A stretch of DNA of 64,000 nt from Albula goreensis (Eukaryota; Chordata; Actinopteri; Albuliformes; Albulidae). Where the stretch lies: contig CM040763.1 in NCBI GenBank assembly GCA_022829145.1, positions 9,533,141-9,597,140 of the forward strand, written 5' to 3'. Numbering within the stretch: position 1 is the first letter of the stretch; the number at the start of each line of letters is the position of its first letter. Under the pieces are notes generated by a model. That model was not told where the DNA came from. It saw only the letters and a list, made by a program, of their open reading frames with translations, and did not search any database. Positions 12,320 to 26,900 of this stretch are shown here, piece after piece. Both the position numbers and the translations under genes were made by a program.

Positions 12320-14260
12320 TATGCCTCCAACCAACCATTGGCAGGTTTTCCAAACAGGATCTATAAACATAACCTGATCTCATCCAGCCACAACTTGGGT
12401 CAGACACATGGGGGCACTGTGGCCTAGTTACACCCATGCCTGGCCCTTCTCTGCTCTTGTTGCCCTCCACTCACAAACACAGACATGCCTGGATAACAGA
12501 TAAGCCTTAACTAGTCAGGGTTAAGTGTTGCCTGCAATTACATCATACTGGTTTAGTTGCCATACCAACATGACGCAACTATGTGAATCTTTTTTTCTCT
12601 CTCTCTCTCACTCTGAAAAGGAGCGTAGTCCTTTGACTGCAGCCTGTATATTACAGAGTGATAGAGAGGGGACATGAAAATACACGCTTGAGCAGTAAAG
12701 CTGTCAAGAAAAGCTTCCAGCTTCAAGTGCCATGGCTACAAGGCTACATGTTTATCATAGATCCATTAGCTGTAATGAGATATTGGGAGAGCTTCGGGTT
12801 TCACACTGCTCCAATGAGACAATGTGTTCTTTATCATTTGACATGACCTACAGTGCTGCGCGCCATTGAGAACCGACATCTTCCAATAGTGCAGAGATGT
12901 AGTCAACACTGGCTGGTAACCCTTTTGATCAATATTTCATTGCCTAACTATTTTCCCTGCCCTTCAGTCTTCCTAAGAAAACCCACCCCCTAAGACACAC
13001 ACACAACCACACATTTACACATACACACGCAAATGCACCCAAACACACACACACACGCTGAAACACACAAACACACTTTTCACAGTCCTTTTTCTGCTTT
13101 ACTGCATGGAAGAGAGGAGTAAGTACACCACAAACTGAAAACTACATTAAGGCGTCAGTGATGGAATTAAGAGACAATGGTACAGTATTATTCCAAATCA
13201 TATTATTGGCCAAGAATGACTGACATCTGACTGCTGTGCTCACAGCATCCCTCTGTGTGGAAGTCCGGCCCTCATAACTGGATCAGCACCATGCTTTATG
13301 CATAAATGCGGGATTGTTCTGGCCTTGACTCTCTGGAGTAGGGCCAATCCTAAAAAAACAGACAAGGACACCCACTCTGTGGATAAGGAGCTGTGTAATT
13401 CTTAGGCTTTCACTTGAATATATACTCAAAAGTATCAAAATAGTTTCATTGCATTAAGGTCTTACATTTTACTAGCTGTGCTGACAGTAGCTTAAATGAA
13501 AATTACAGTATTTGTCAAGAGATTGTTGGAAAATAACCTTTGACAGTATTAGTTCACTTCTGCTAGTCGGCTGACTGACTTGCTCAGGGAGAAAGCCATA
13601 ATGCAATTTGGTCTAATCAAACAAACAGAAAACAGATCAGCTGGCAGATTCCCCCAGAGCAGCAGCCTCACTGAACCCAGGCCTCACCTGCATCTGCAGC
13701 TCATAAAGCCAGACCCTCCGCCGAACATGGCTGTACTACGCTCAATTGAATTATGTCCGTGCCTGTCACATGCCTTCAGTAATACGATAAACGTTTGAGG
13801 ATGCGTGCCAAGAGTAGTGACATTTCAGGAATGAGAGGGAAATTTACTTGAGTACAACACATCCAGCTGACATGGAATAGAGGACATACTGTTCATCCAA
13901 TGGATGTACATACATTGCCACACATTAGTCTCACTTATCAGGTCCACAACTACGGTAAATCATCCAGTTTTGAGGCTATGAAAGTTTAAGAGGTTATCCC
14001 AATGCCCTGACTATCTACACAGTGACACCCTGCTCCAGGGGTGGGCAGCAGGCTGCATCTGGATATGGCACACTGGCAGTGAAACAGGTTTAACACATGG
14101 TATCCATGGCTACCCCCTCTCTGTTTTCCTGCGCTTCGTTTTAACATGCTATGGATTTACTCAGTGACATCTGGTGCAGACTCAGAGCACTGCATCCATG
14201 AGTTAACCTAACCCAGCACCCCCAAGTTCCCCCAAGGTGGTTCCATGTGACCGCAAACAG

Positions 14261-14364
<104 letters not shown>

Positions 14365-15274
14365 ATGAATGATCCAGAGCATATGTTTATACACAAAGAA
14401 TAGCACACAATGTCAAATACACAACAGTATGAATGAACCAAAGCACATTTTTAACAGAGCACACAAACAGTCCCATTCACAACCATATGTTTATTATGCC
14501 ATCTCATACACTTATGAACCTGAGTGTCATTTGTAATCGGACTTTTTTGTATTGCTGATATTTTGAAACACTTCATTCTTTCCATCTTCATTACCATGCT
14601 CCATCAGCCTTTTGCTCATGCTTGCGCCTTTGGTACAAATCCAGGATGTAAACTCTCCTCTCAAAGTCAGGAGGCCCTCAAAAACCGGAGCCGTCTGCAG
14701 TCCTTCAAACGTCTACAGGCCACGGTACAAATCAGTCTGAGCTGTTGCTCTGAACAGTCGTAATAATTATTAGCAGACTCTGGTTATGGGTGACAGCAGT
14801 GACGGCTATCCTATTGCTGTCTTCAAAGGCGATGACGTGGTCTGTGTACTGTCTGCATATAGCACTCCCAGATTTGTTCCTCTCAACAGGGTTATGAGCA
14901 TGAGAATGTGAACTATTATTCCCAGAGTACACATTTTCATTAGCACAACAATGATGATTTACTCAAAGCTGTCATGTCAAATTTGTCTCATAAAAAACAC
15001 TAGCCCTGCTGTTGGGTTTCACTGAGAAACAGGAAGGTGTCTCGGGTCCAAACACAGTGTGAATGAGTTCACAGAACCGTCTGGAAGTTAACAGTGATGT
15101 GTTGGAGTAGTAGTAGGTCCACAATCAATGTCATGATGTAAGTGTCTGACATAAAACTACTGACATACATCTGTAATTCTGGCTCTTGTCTTTGATGAGC
15201 ATATCAGCTGACATGAAGGGTGTATGTACATGTCTGTTCATATGTATGTATGCATGTATGTATGTGTAACGTAC

Positions 15275-15427
15275 CTGGGAAACACGTGGCTAGGTGCTCC
15301 ATCAGAGCCTCCTGGGAGACAGGCTTGCGGGCAGAGTTCATGGCTGAGATGGCCAGGCACAGGATCTCTCCCAGAGGGATGAACTGCGACTGGCTGATGG
15401 GCGACATGCTGATGGGAGACACATCAC
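15275..15427 (-). CDS. stox2: stox2 coding exon 2 (first half of storkhead winged helix)
   Basis: The exon encodes residues 57-106 plus the split glycines 56 and 107. The acceptor is TTTCCCTCACAG|GT at 15428 and the donor is CCCAG|GTACGT at 15274; both are phase 1, so the 153-nt exon is symmetric and could be skipped in frame. The peptide begins DVSPISMSPISQSQFIPLGE and continues through EILCLAISAMN and RKPVSQEALMEHLATCFP. This is the N-terminal half of the storkhead (winged-helix) domain, with helices H1 and H2, and is nearly identical to other vertebrate STOX2 proteins. Skipping it would remove half of the DNA-binding fold while keeping the frame, a possible dominant-negative form (inference only). 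Confidence 0.96.
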
Positions 15428-16646
15428 CTGTGAGGGAAACAGGTGAACACAGGGGTTAGACACTACTGCGGCCAGCCAGTCAGCAGAGCCTGAAGCACTG
15501 CCAGCACGCAAAAACACCCAATACACTGAGACTACTTTACTTTCCTTAAATGAAATCATTTTAGGAGATACCTGGAGAGTACGGACATGTATTCATATAA
15601 GGAAATTTATGGTAGCCATATCTGAAGTCTATCTTTCCATGCATCAAGTCCAACTTCCAAAAAGCTCCATGCTATCTTATTTGTGATGGAGCTGTCCGGA
15701 CATAGGGAATTACCATGTATTATATCCAGGGGAGTTGAAAGATAATATATGTCTGAAAGTTAAACCTGGATTCAACATTTTGAAGTTTATGATGCATATC
15801 AACAAAATGACAAATATGCTTCAGAAATGCTTAGCATATTGGAAGGAGGAAAAGACAAGATGCCCCTGGACATTGTCTGTACTCAGTGTAGACAACTACT
15901 ACAGTGAGTCCTCACCATCATCTTCAACACAACAAGATATGACTAAACCTCATCCAGTACCTCTTTACTGCCTCCAAAAATAAAAGACAGTTTTGGCTCC
16001 AAATATTATTTGGTCAATCAAAACAGATGTCTACAAAATATGCTGGATGCATAAACTCAACAGGAATGACAATATTTATAACCTTTGAAGTCTGCCTTCA
16101 ATTTACAACCTTGTAAATGTGTCTGCCAAAGAAACAAATAAACATTGACATATTCTGAAGATATGGTTTTGATGCTTTTGAACCATAAATGTGCAAAACA
16201 TTTGCTTTACTGAAACAGATTTTGGCTCCATTCTGCAAGTACATTCTCCAACTTTCACAACATAGGTTTTCTATTGAGAACCGCAGTTTGTGTTTTGGAA
16301 GACCATATCGGAGAAAAGAAAACAAAGTGGAAAGAATAGTTCAGGCATTGCTTAAGAAATAGTTATTATATAAACACATAAAACGGCTAATATATCAACA
16401 CAAAACCATTGTAAGCCCCAAGGGTACTCCATTAGGTTTGCATTTCAGTGGATGTGCCAACAAGTTGTCATCGTCTCTGGTATAACTCATACACATCGTG
16501 TCTGTGTCTGGGGCGTTCCTACAGCCAGCAGAAAACTGCTCAATTATGACATTAAGAAAATGAAGTGTGAAGAATGAAGGATAAAGAACAACTGACAATG
16601 TGTGTTTATTTAGATGTTCCTCTTGTTGAGTGTGCAATTGATATAG

Positions 16647-16825
16647 GGGGGCAGTGTAGTGAATTGGCCTGAGAACTGGATTTCTGACAGTGAGTTCACA
16701 GGTTTGATTCCTGTTCGGGGCACTACTATCATAACCATGATCAGTATACTTACACTGAATTGCTTCAATAAATATACAAGTGTATACGAGCTTGTAATTA
16801 ACTCTGAGTAAGAGTATCTGCTACA
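16647..16825 (+). mobile_element. tRNA-derived SINE, full-length but diverged
   Basis: The tRNA-like head has a B-box-like GGTTTGATTCC at 16701-16711. A body motif near 16751 (TTACACTGAATTGCTTCAATA) and a tail ending GAGTAAGAGTATCTGCTA match the layout of the SINE at 52735-52920. It is not a functional tRNA: the head is degenerate and no cloverleaf closes. Confidence 0.75.
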
Positions 16826-19800
16826 CTCAGAGTGATACAGTTGGTAACCTGATTGTGCTTGGCCTCTTAATTTCACATTGAATTTGTACATCAACTTTAT
16901 TTCCTAGAGTCTGCAGACACTATACATCCCAACAGAGTAATTGCCTTACTCTGCAGCTACTACTATTCCCCTACTATTCCCAAGTCTTTTTTTAATACGT
17001 AACACGTAGATTCCTCCTCTCTTGAAATAATCCTGAACTTAACATGCACTTCTACTGAATGAACGAATCTGCCAGGTTTCCACCCACTTCTGGATTCTGC
17101 TTAAATCTTCCTGGATTACCCTTAGACTCCACTACCTGTTTGCTAAACCCTTGAGTTTTTTATCATTTGTAAATTCAACTATTTTTCTACAACAACCACA
17201 TCACAATATGTACTTAAACAAGTGCAAATTCAATTCCCTAACACCAACTCCTTTGAGTCTTCACTTCCCACTGAACTTTGTTCAAGGTAGGATCCATTCT
17301 GAAGTTTCTTTTTGTGTTCATAATGCAGCCAATTATGAACCCACACTGAAAAAAAAAGTGCTTGCTTACTCATTTTACTCATATGGCACTTTGCTACACA
17401 TTTTTAAAGGTCTAAACATATAAACATAGTTGTAAGAAACACAAATTTTGTTAGGACAAACAAAAGCAGCCTTCTGTTCAGGAAGCAAACCTGTCACTCT
17501 CTGACATTCTGAATGCCCTGGCCAAAACATTCTTTAATCACATAAACCACTAACAGTTTTAAACGTCAGCCAATAACCTGTTCCTCTGACACTTATGCAA
17601 CTCAAACTAGTAGGACACACATGGTAGCCATTGAGCACGCCCAGAAAGCCACAGCATCACTGACCAGCCGGGGTCAGGGTCATTGCAATGCTGAGATCAA
17701 GACTGCAAGGGTGCAGAAACGTGTCCTGGAGGGCCAGTGGGTGTCTTACTGTTGTTGTGTATCAGCACTTCAATGACCAATTTAAGATACTGACACACTG
17801 ACATGCATACTCTGAATTGGCAACTGATTGAAAGGAAACCACAAATGACAGTATAAACACACTCTATGACTGGACATGTGCAGCAACTTTGGTGATGTAC
17901 TTCGCCATTAAACAAATGGTCATTTTACAGCTTCTGACTAATTGAGATCTTCGATGGGCAGGAGATGTAAACAAAGGCGAACCTTTCTTGGCGAACCAAG
18001 TCAATGCTTGGAAATCTGAGGGCACCAATATGCCTATGCGAAAAAAAAAGACACAAATCAATGCATATACTCTGCTGGAGACAGAGACAAAAACAAAAAT
18101 GATACAGAAACATGACTCAATAGTTGTGCTCAGGCTCTGAGCGATGCCGTTGGTGGCACACAGCACACACGGTGGATCAGTCCCGTGGTGTAGGGACAGG
18201 AACTGGACACTGCCAGTCAGGCCACCTGTGTGCAACGCTAAGCTGCTCAGAGTCGCTCCTTGTGGCTCGGGGCAAGGGGTCGGCCAAGAGAGAATCTTGA
18301 GCTGAAGTGGGGGTAGAGGGGGGGTCAAAAACATGTTGGAAAGGTCTGGGGGAAATGAAGTAAGCTGCTTACACTTAACCAGCCTGAGAGGAGCAAACAA
18401 ACACTGGAACATGTCACTGGCCTGCAAGCAGAGCAGCTCGAGGTGTTGGCAAGCACTTGTTGGATTTTTTTTTTTTTGAGATCAGGGTGTGAAGGCCTGG
18501 ACAGCATAGGGCACAACTGTAAGCATGGGATGCTGGGATACAACCTTAGCACAGCTGAACCTGTGCCTTGACACAGGAGAAATTCATAAAAAAATTTAAA
18601 ATCTCATTCAAAATGTATTGTTCTTTCTGTCTGTGGATTAGCGTGTTTTAGGAGTTACCCAGACTTTACATGCTCTCTACATGGACCTATTTTGAATTGC
18701 AAATATTTTCTTGTATCAAAGACTTGTTAAGTCAAGATACCCCTGGGTACTGACCATGTTCAAGGAGTGGAAGTCATAACTCCAAAATAAATCACACCAC
18801 TAACATGTCATCTTGGAAGTCATGTGTACCATCATTTTTTGAGAACCGAAATAGACTTTGTTGAAATTCCAGCAACAATATTTCAGCAATGCACATATTA
18901 TAGCTATTAGTACAAAACATGGCTCCTAATTTTAATGAGTTTATTATGAGCCAATTACAGTTGTTTGAAGCCAAATTATAAATTGCATGACTGGAGTAAT
19001 GAATAAGCAGGATAAAAAGCAAAGCACCAAAGGTTGCTCCAGGACACGCAGTAATTTATAGAACATGTTTAGATATATGCATACATTATTAATAAATCTT
19101 TTTTATTTGGCATGTTCTGGACACACCCAACTTGGCAAACTACTTTTCCAAACATCTCAAATGATAATGAAGTTAAAAGACCGATACTTTTCCAAAGAAA
19201 AGGCTGTAAGAACACTTAAGAGCATTCGGATCTTTCTTTAAATGAACGCTTAGCGAACGCATGTACACTGCTAACCTCTGTGAGCCAGAGAGCGCAGTCA
19301 GAAAGGGCCGCTATAGTGAACCCTTCATTATGTTCTCTGGGAGAAAAAGACCACCTCAGATATGATTATATTAAAGCTTCTTTATAGCAGTTCCAATGTG
19401 CATTACAGAATGGAAATATTGGCTTGTCTACCATAACCTCATTCACCACCCCTTTAACAGTTGTCTTTATGCATTACTCAGAGATTTTGCTTTCTGACAT
19501 GGTCCATAACAGAAGTAAAAACGGTAAAAAGCTTAAAACTAAGTCAGCTACACATTCATCCTGCCTGTACTGAACTGAATCAGCACCTGTGCTTGCACTG
19601 TTTTTTTTTTTTTTTTTAACACGTTCAATGAATTTCCCTCAGGTGTGTCTACAATGTGGTAAAAAAAATGTTTGAGGAAAACATTGCCGTATGGCTGCTG
19701 AAAGATGCATCTGTGTCATTTCCAGTGTTTGTCCTGGACGGATCAGGGCCTGAATGGAGCTGTACCTGATGAGTGAGCTGCAGGCGCTACCGCTGCCCAG

Positions 19801-22800
19801 CAGAAGAGCCACACAGAGGGGAAAGGCAGAGTGGGGCCCGCTCCTCTCCTGCATCCTGTCTGCTCTACATCCTCGCTGACATTCAATGAATAGCCTCATG
19901 TAGGCAGGTATACAATGACTTCTATCTTACATTGTTATTTTGCAGCGCACATTTCAGTTTGCTTTTCATGTTGACAGAGCCCATACCTGGAAAAATGGAC
20001 AAGCCCCCCCCCCCCAAGAAAAAAACCTCTGTTGTAGATAACAGTACTGCTATCTTCAGTCAAGAGTGAATTGTTATTTTGAAAGGGATAAATTATGGAT
20101 TTTTTAATTTTCTTTTAGATTTAGAGATACAGATTTATTTGTCAACTTTCTTCATCTTTTATCTTAGTCCATGCCTGTTTGCGAAATCTTACAAAAAAAA
20201 TAGCTTTATTAAAAATGGACATGTTCTGCAGTCCACTGTTTCCACTGTACAGGGTAGTACACCTCCATCTCTGCCTCAACATCTGCAAAAAAACCAGTAG
20301 TCTGGACACTGCCATTAGATTTCTGTCAGTGAAGTTGATTGGCTGGGGAAGTAGTTATTGACCACTGGTTGATTAGGATAGCACATCCCATGAACTGGGG
20401 TACAGGCACAGCAAACTGGAATGACAGACCATCTGACCCAAACTATACATAGTTCTTACACTGGTTAAAAATGTTTGAAAAGCAAGTCCTTTTTGTGAAC
20501 TCACCAAATTATACCTGTTGCTTTAAAAAAACCTCCCCTTTTATCTCCTGTACAAGAACCACGAAAGCGTAGATGCAAGCATTCCACTAACACTCTCCAC
20601 GAATCACAAACTTAATGCAGGTGGACTTTTGCTAATTAGAGGAGCGGCAAATCTCTCATTGTAGACACCTAGTAACCTGTGGGAAATCTTGTCCTTAGGT
20701 AGAGCTAATGCAGCAGTAGCCTGAGGAAACCTGACTGACTGAAACGCACCCTATTCCAGGTAGGACGATGTCAGTTCTGTCCCATCTCGACTGATTCCCC
20801 ATCACAGCTGGCATTTCAGTGATGAATTTAAGTGATCTGTTGACTATAGACTGAGCAAGGCCTAAACTGGCTATTGATTGAAAGGAAGCAACTGAAACCT
20901 ACAAATGAATGGCCACCCAGGACCTGAGGTTGACACTGTTGGTCTTAACTATCGCGCCTTGTCTGTACTCAAGGCAAGCTCATTTCCCCAGCTGTGCCCC
21001 TCTGCAGCTACTTGCCAGTTACTACAGTGACTATTTTAGGGAGCTTTTGGAAGTTCAAAGGTTATACTTTAATTAAAGAGTTGCTTCATTTGAAGGTACG
21101 TATACCAGTAATTATTCATAGGGCTGCACTGTAAACAGTCGCAACCTAAATTTACTGTGGGAACCAACATGACTGGAAAGAACAGCTTGAAACTCTACTC
21201 ACATCCCCTTGGGTCAAGTACATATGTGTATACATAGCAAATCATTACTGTTTCACTATTGTTATGGGCAATGGCCAATTTGGTGAGAGTTCAAATTTTC
21301 AGATTTTGATGGAAACAGCTCAGTTGATATGGCAGAGCTCTGAGAAGAATCCTGATTTCAGCATTACAAAGGAAGAAAAATAATAAAAAAATATAATTAT
21401 TTAAATAAAAAAAAACAGGTCAGCAGGTCAAGCAGAGGTTAAATGCAAAGCAGCAATTGGGAGGAGTGGAGGGTAGAACCATTTAAATCACTTCATCAAC
21501 TAGAAAAACTAGTTCTCACCAAGACTGCAAGTGGGCCACGTTTCAGCATCATTTTCATCACAGGCTGAAAACATATGAACTGTCTATGCACCCTGTCTGA
21601 GAACACATCCATAATGGCATACATGCATACATAAAGATTAAAAACAATATTTATGTAGGTGGATGCCAGATTGATCTGGATATTCAGTCCACTTTTAAAA
21701 AAGGGCTTTTTGGAAGACACAGGGTCTCCATTCAAGCAGCTGTCACATGAATACAAAGACCTTGTTTGTTGTTGTCTCTTTCCCCCAGGCCTGGCTGTAG
21801 ATCCCCCCCTTTTAAGCAGCCTGGACTGAGTGAAAACAACAACACGGTTATGGAGTCCCAAATTTCAGTGGGAATGGAATACTTAAGCACGGCTTGAAGC
21901 TGAAGGAATTTGCATGCCTCTTTCTCGCTACACTAAATGCTGTGTGCTGATGTAGCTTCATCACAGCTTACTATACTCTGATTTCACTGAATGATAAATA
22001 TCATGTTGCAATGCTGGTACAAAACCAGACATCAGATGCCATTAGGATGTCAGAATGTGTTCCAATTCTGCACAATTTGAACTAATCAATTATTATGTGT
22101 GATTTTCTTGAAGAGATATGGTTCGTGTTAGCATTTTTTATTCTGTACTTGAAATAAACCGCTTGAAATTAAAACATTACAGTCCTCAGATCTAATTTAT
22201 GGGAACAATTACCAGTGCCCTGAGTAGGTGCCATACTGTCTGTGAGGCTCAATAGCCAATTACACAACTAACACGACAAAGATGTCTTTCACAGTCCTCT
22301 CTGAAAGGAATATATCCCTCCACAGTTCAGCCAATACTGAGTATCTTGCCAACAAGTAGAAGTATGATAGCTCAAACAGCTTGTTCACACGCGAGAAATA
22401 TATCCTGCATTGTGACATTTTTGTGAAAAAGAAAATCAGAAAGGAGCAATGTCATAGAACAACCACCATGTTATCACTTGGCTGCATGAGGCGAGAAAAG
22501 CTTTGTGAAAGCAAGTCGTAGATTAAACTTCCACGCTTACAAGCCATGCCTTCACGAGTAGCACAAACGCATGAACCCCTGCAGCTGAGAGGGATATCTG
22601 TGTGGAAAGTGGAGGTAGGACCTCACGAATGAGCTGGGTAGACATTTTCAGATGAGCGAGCGTTCGGTGTAGAGTTGGTGGCGGCAGCAGCATGGGAGCG
22701 GAGCAGGGTTCTGGGCCTGAATCAGAGATACTTTCCCAAAGCTCAAAGACAACCGTTCAGCCCTGCCTGAAAAGGTGGCCAGCACATGAACCCATAATGC

Positions 22801-22911
22801 TGCTCTCAGACTGCATTCTCAGGGTGCCAGACAGAACCACTGAAAATGGAGCATGACACCATTATAGCAGGAGAAAGGCTGGAGCAATCGCAGGACACCA
22901 GAACTGCAAGC

Positions 22912-22957
22912 GATGGTGGGGAGGGGTGGGGGTGCCTGGGGTTTGGGGTGGGGAGTG
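22912..22957 (+). repeat. G-rich tract with G-quadruplex potential
   Basis: Several runs of three to five G (ggtgggg, aggggtggggg, tggggtttggggtgggg) with short loops fit the G-quadruplex pattern. On the stox2 template orientation the G-rich strand is the non-sense strand. Confidence 0.5.
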
Positions 22958-23689
22958 TCAAGTCTGCAGAGACAGAAACTCATCTAAGGTCATTAAGAGT
23001 CTTTTGTTCTACAACTTTTTAACTAAAAGCAGTTGGAAAACTGCCAAAAAAACAACACACACAAACAAAAAACACCTCATGCATGATTCCTTGGTGATAA
23101 ACAATTCTGCACAATGTGTCTTTCTTTGTCCACGCACTTTCAATTTAACCCTACTCGCCCCTTGTTTTCTTATTTACTGTAGCTGCTCTACAGGACATAG
23201 TCTACTGAATGCTCAAAAATAAGTGAAGGAGGGAAAGAAAGAGAGAGAAATAAGATATTCAGTACCTTAGCCTTTTCTCAGACTCCTCTGTCTAATCCCA
23301 GCAGATTCAAAAGCAGCTCTTTAGCTGCAGTCTTCAGACAAATGAGCATTCACTCTGGGGTCTTTCCCAGCATGCTCTAGTCCATACAAAGACACGAGAG
23401 GTGTGACCAATCACATTGTAGCTTGGTATGCACTGTTTTTGAAAGCTCCCTCCTAGTAATGCCCACTGACACACAAGCTTGTAGGCGGCCTGCTGAACTC
23501 ATTGTCATGGCAACGCATCCCAGTTGCACCCTATGTTTGCTACTCCAGTTTTTTTTTTCCTGCCTCCTCCACTCCCTCCCTTTCCCACTCACTCCCACTA
23601 ATTAAAAATTAAGGGTGGAGAGCTGCATCCTAGACTTATCAAAAGCCTTGTCCTGTCATGTGTCCAAATAAAACGCGTGACGAGTTTCT

Positions 23690-23900
23690 CTCGCCACGGC
23701 CAGTGGAGGGCATGTATTGGTGGGAGTGTAGAGAGTGGTTTTCTTTTGTCATTTAATTAGAGAAGGCCAGAGCAGCGATATCCTGCTGGGAGAGATCTGG
23801 AGGGCCGGGAAATGACCGTGCTTTCAATTACCCCGGATGTTAAGAGGGGGCCCTGAAATCATTCAAGATCACAATACAGTTTCATCAATACATCTGCTTA
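23690..23900. promoter_or_regulatory. CNE-like block in intron 1
   Basis: A block of balanced base composition inside AT-rich intron. It includes homeodomain-type cores (TTTAATTAGAG, TCAATTACC), GGCCAGAGCAGCGATATCCTG and no simple repeats. This texture is typical of fish conserved noncoding elements, but conservation cannot be tested here. No open frame of note. Confidence 0.25.
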
Positions 23901-26900
23901 TAATTCTGTCAGTTTGCTGGTACAGATGATGTTGTGCAAGGGAGCAGAAATGTGTTGATGGTGGCACTGAAAGGAGCTCCTAACAATGCAGATAAAATGG
24001 GGGCTTCATGCGAGGCGGGAGGGGGATCCCAAACGGCCCCTCACAGGCTACAAGAGACCGGGTTTACCCATGTCACCATCTGAAGTCTGACTTATACTCT
24101 CTGTGCATACTTGACGAGCACACTGCTGACTGACATCATCTCATGCCCCGTGTAGATCTTTATTTCACTCAGAGTGCACTGTACCAACGCATCAACACCC
24201 CTGTGGAATCACACCATGGTCCTCACAGGGGTCTCTGCCTCCCCTCCCACCCCTGCCTGGATGTTGATGGTAGGAATAGGGGTTGTATGTGCCAAATAAA
24301 ATAGTTCATATGCTTTTATTTCATACAAGCTGTCTGTAAACTGTCATTATTTTAAAGGAACTCCTCTCATAAAAAGGTCATATTTGATTCTTCCAGAGGA
24401 GCTCACATCTCAGTTGGGCATTGCCTAAGTTTTCTCTTTTTTTTAAATTATGTTTCTCTTCAGACAAGTCTCAGTTTTGGTCTGGATGACAACCAGATTT
24501 TTAAACTAATGCCATGTAATGGCACACCCATTGTTCTCTGTTCCATTACAAAATCTGGGTATTAAGTTATTCTTGTTTGTGTGTTGAGCTCTAATGCTTG
24601 CATTCATATTTGTTAAAGAAGTATAAAGCGGGCTTTAGCAAACCGGTCCAACAGAAAGTAATCATGTTAACCACCTTCTGAAATGGCAGGTTTGCCCTTT
24701 TCAGAGATAAACTAAAACAGGTCTATTTAAAATGTAAAGCATCGTCTTGGGAAGGATCTTAATTCATGCTTACTGCAAGATAGGTTGTGTTGTCTACAGG
24801 TTAAAGTACAAAATAAATATGCCTGTTAAGCTGTTTGCTGTGAGCATCATTGTCTCTCCAAACTAAGAAAAACAAATTAAAAAGCATATGTTGCTGAAGA
24901 AATGGTCACCAAACACCAAATCTGTGGGACAGCCTACTCAAAGTTTTACTTACTCTAAAGTAGACCTGTTGATTATAAAAGCAAAACAGACACTGTAGGA
25001 AGTTCAGGAGAGTACACCAAACACCCCCTAAGCCCTATTCCTGAAGGTGCAACGATACTCAGATTTATCAGTGGGGTGTCACAAGACCCAGAACTTTGTG
25101 CGGCTCAACCAAATTTCTGCTGAGAACGAGATAAATCTGGCTGTGAAATTAACTCAAGGCTAGGGGAATCCACACAGATTAAACGGTATTAGGGGACGAT
25201 CTGCCTGCTAACCTCATACTTGCAAAGGAAAATAGAAATGTAGTCAATGAAGCAGACAGTTCTCAAAGCTTTGCAAAACCCTGAGTGGAGCACTGGCTTT
25301 GCTTTGTAGATCAGATAATAACATGTCCCATGAACACCTTGTCTATTAGAGCATACTTAAAGCACACACAGCCATATTTACTTTTGCAGCTCTCACACAG
25401 CGTGTGCTAATGCTTTAAAACCCTCATATGTAATCTGTCAACAGTAAAAGTTGTTAACTGGAACTCCATCTTGTACATCACACAGTCATTTGTCAAATGC
25501 CAAGAAGGACAGTGACATGCGGACATCGGCCCATGGTACAGAAAAACGTAGTGAGCTAAACTTGACAAGGTTTACTACATTCCTTCACTCAGCAAAACAG
25601 ATTGTGCCATTCAGATGTGCCATATCAGAAAACACCAAAAAATGTCATGGTCCTTCTTTATCGAGCTTCCATTGCTGCTCCACAATTAACTGTGAATAAC
25701 ATAGAGCAGGGCAAACTTGAGCAAACATTAGTCAGCATAAGAAAAACAACTGACCCACACTATACAGCAACACTCACTGAATCCTGACGTCATCTCCTTC
25801 CAGCTCTGCTTGATTCCCAGTGATAACACAACAAAGATATCTGGGGTTTTTGTAGCTAGTTAAAAAAAGACATATCACCAAATGTTTCACTTCTCAAAAA
25901 TATTTGCAGACAAAACAGCACATATGAAAAAAAGAAAACAGCTGCAGAAAGATGTTGTACAATGGCATGAAGCTAACTGAATGTGAAATGGAGAACAACT
26001 TTATTCTTTCATTAATTTCTAGCTGAGAATATAGTCTACTATTTCACATGACATAAGACCTGACTGTCATCATATGATTTGATGAGCACACCAACTCACT
26101 GGGGATGGTACATGTAGGGCGGATATGGGAATAAAGATAACAATGGAAGTGATTGTCTTTCTGTCTCATTACTGACTCTAGGCTGTTTTGTGTCAGCCTT
26201 GCCGATGAAAACATTTGATTGAAAGGTTAAATAGCTCATTTGAGGAAATGGCTTTAACCCTGTAATTAAATTTCATGTTGGTACATGACTCTGCCACGCA
26301 TATCACATCCATTTTAGATTCACAGACTGAGCGTGTGCACACTCCTCTACGGCATTACGTCACTATTCCCTAACTGCTGGCCAACAAGCCACACATGGTT
26401 CTTGACCTCATCTCATGGCTCCCTCGGCAGCTTGTGAGGAAAAATGTATAAGGATGAAAAAAAACACTACTGGCAGTATAATATCAGGCTATTGAAATAA
26501 CAGAGTAATGAGTCATCTCATTTTGTGACATCCACACAATTTATTTTTATAATTATACTAGGAATTTGGGCTGTAAAAAAGTAGTGATATTCCTCGAATA
26601 ATTGTGATCCAAATATGTATCAAGAGCACAAAGTTTGAGTAAATTTAACAATGAAGCTGATCTCACTTGGAAAACCTATATGCAGTAAGCAGCATGCACC
26701 CAAAAACAACAAAACTGGGCACTGACAAAAATGTCACTGAAGCTGATCCAGGTTTCAACAGCAAGAAAACTATACTTCTTTAAACGTTTCATTAAAAGTG
26801 AGCAAAATAACGGTCTGAGCTTTAAATAGTCAGTGTCCTACAGAATTTAGCCTTAGACGACAGCATAAGAGACACTAAACACAATTACAAGTCTCTCCTT

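Noticed and set aside
12960..13080. CRISPR-like spaced repeats (ACACAC with spacers)
   Set aside because: Irregular CA-rich simple sequence without fixed repeat or spacer lengths, in vertebrate DNA.
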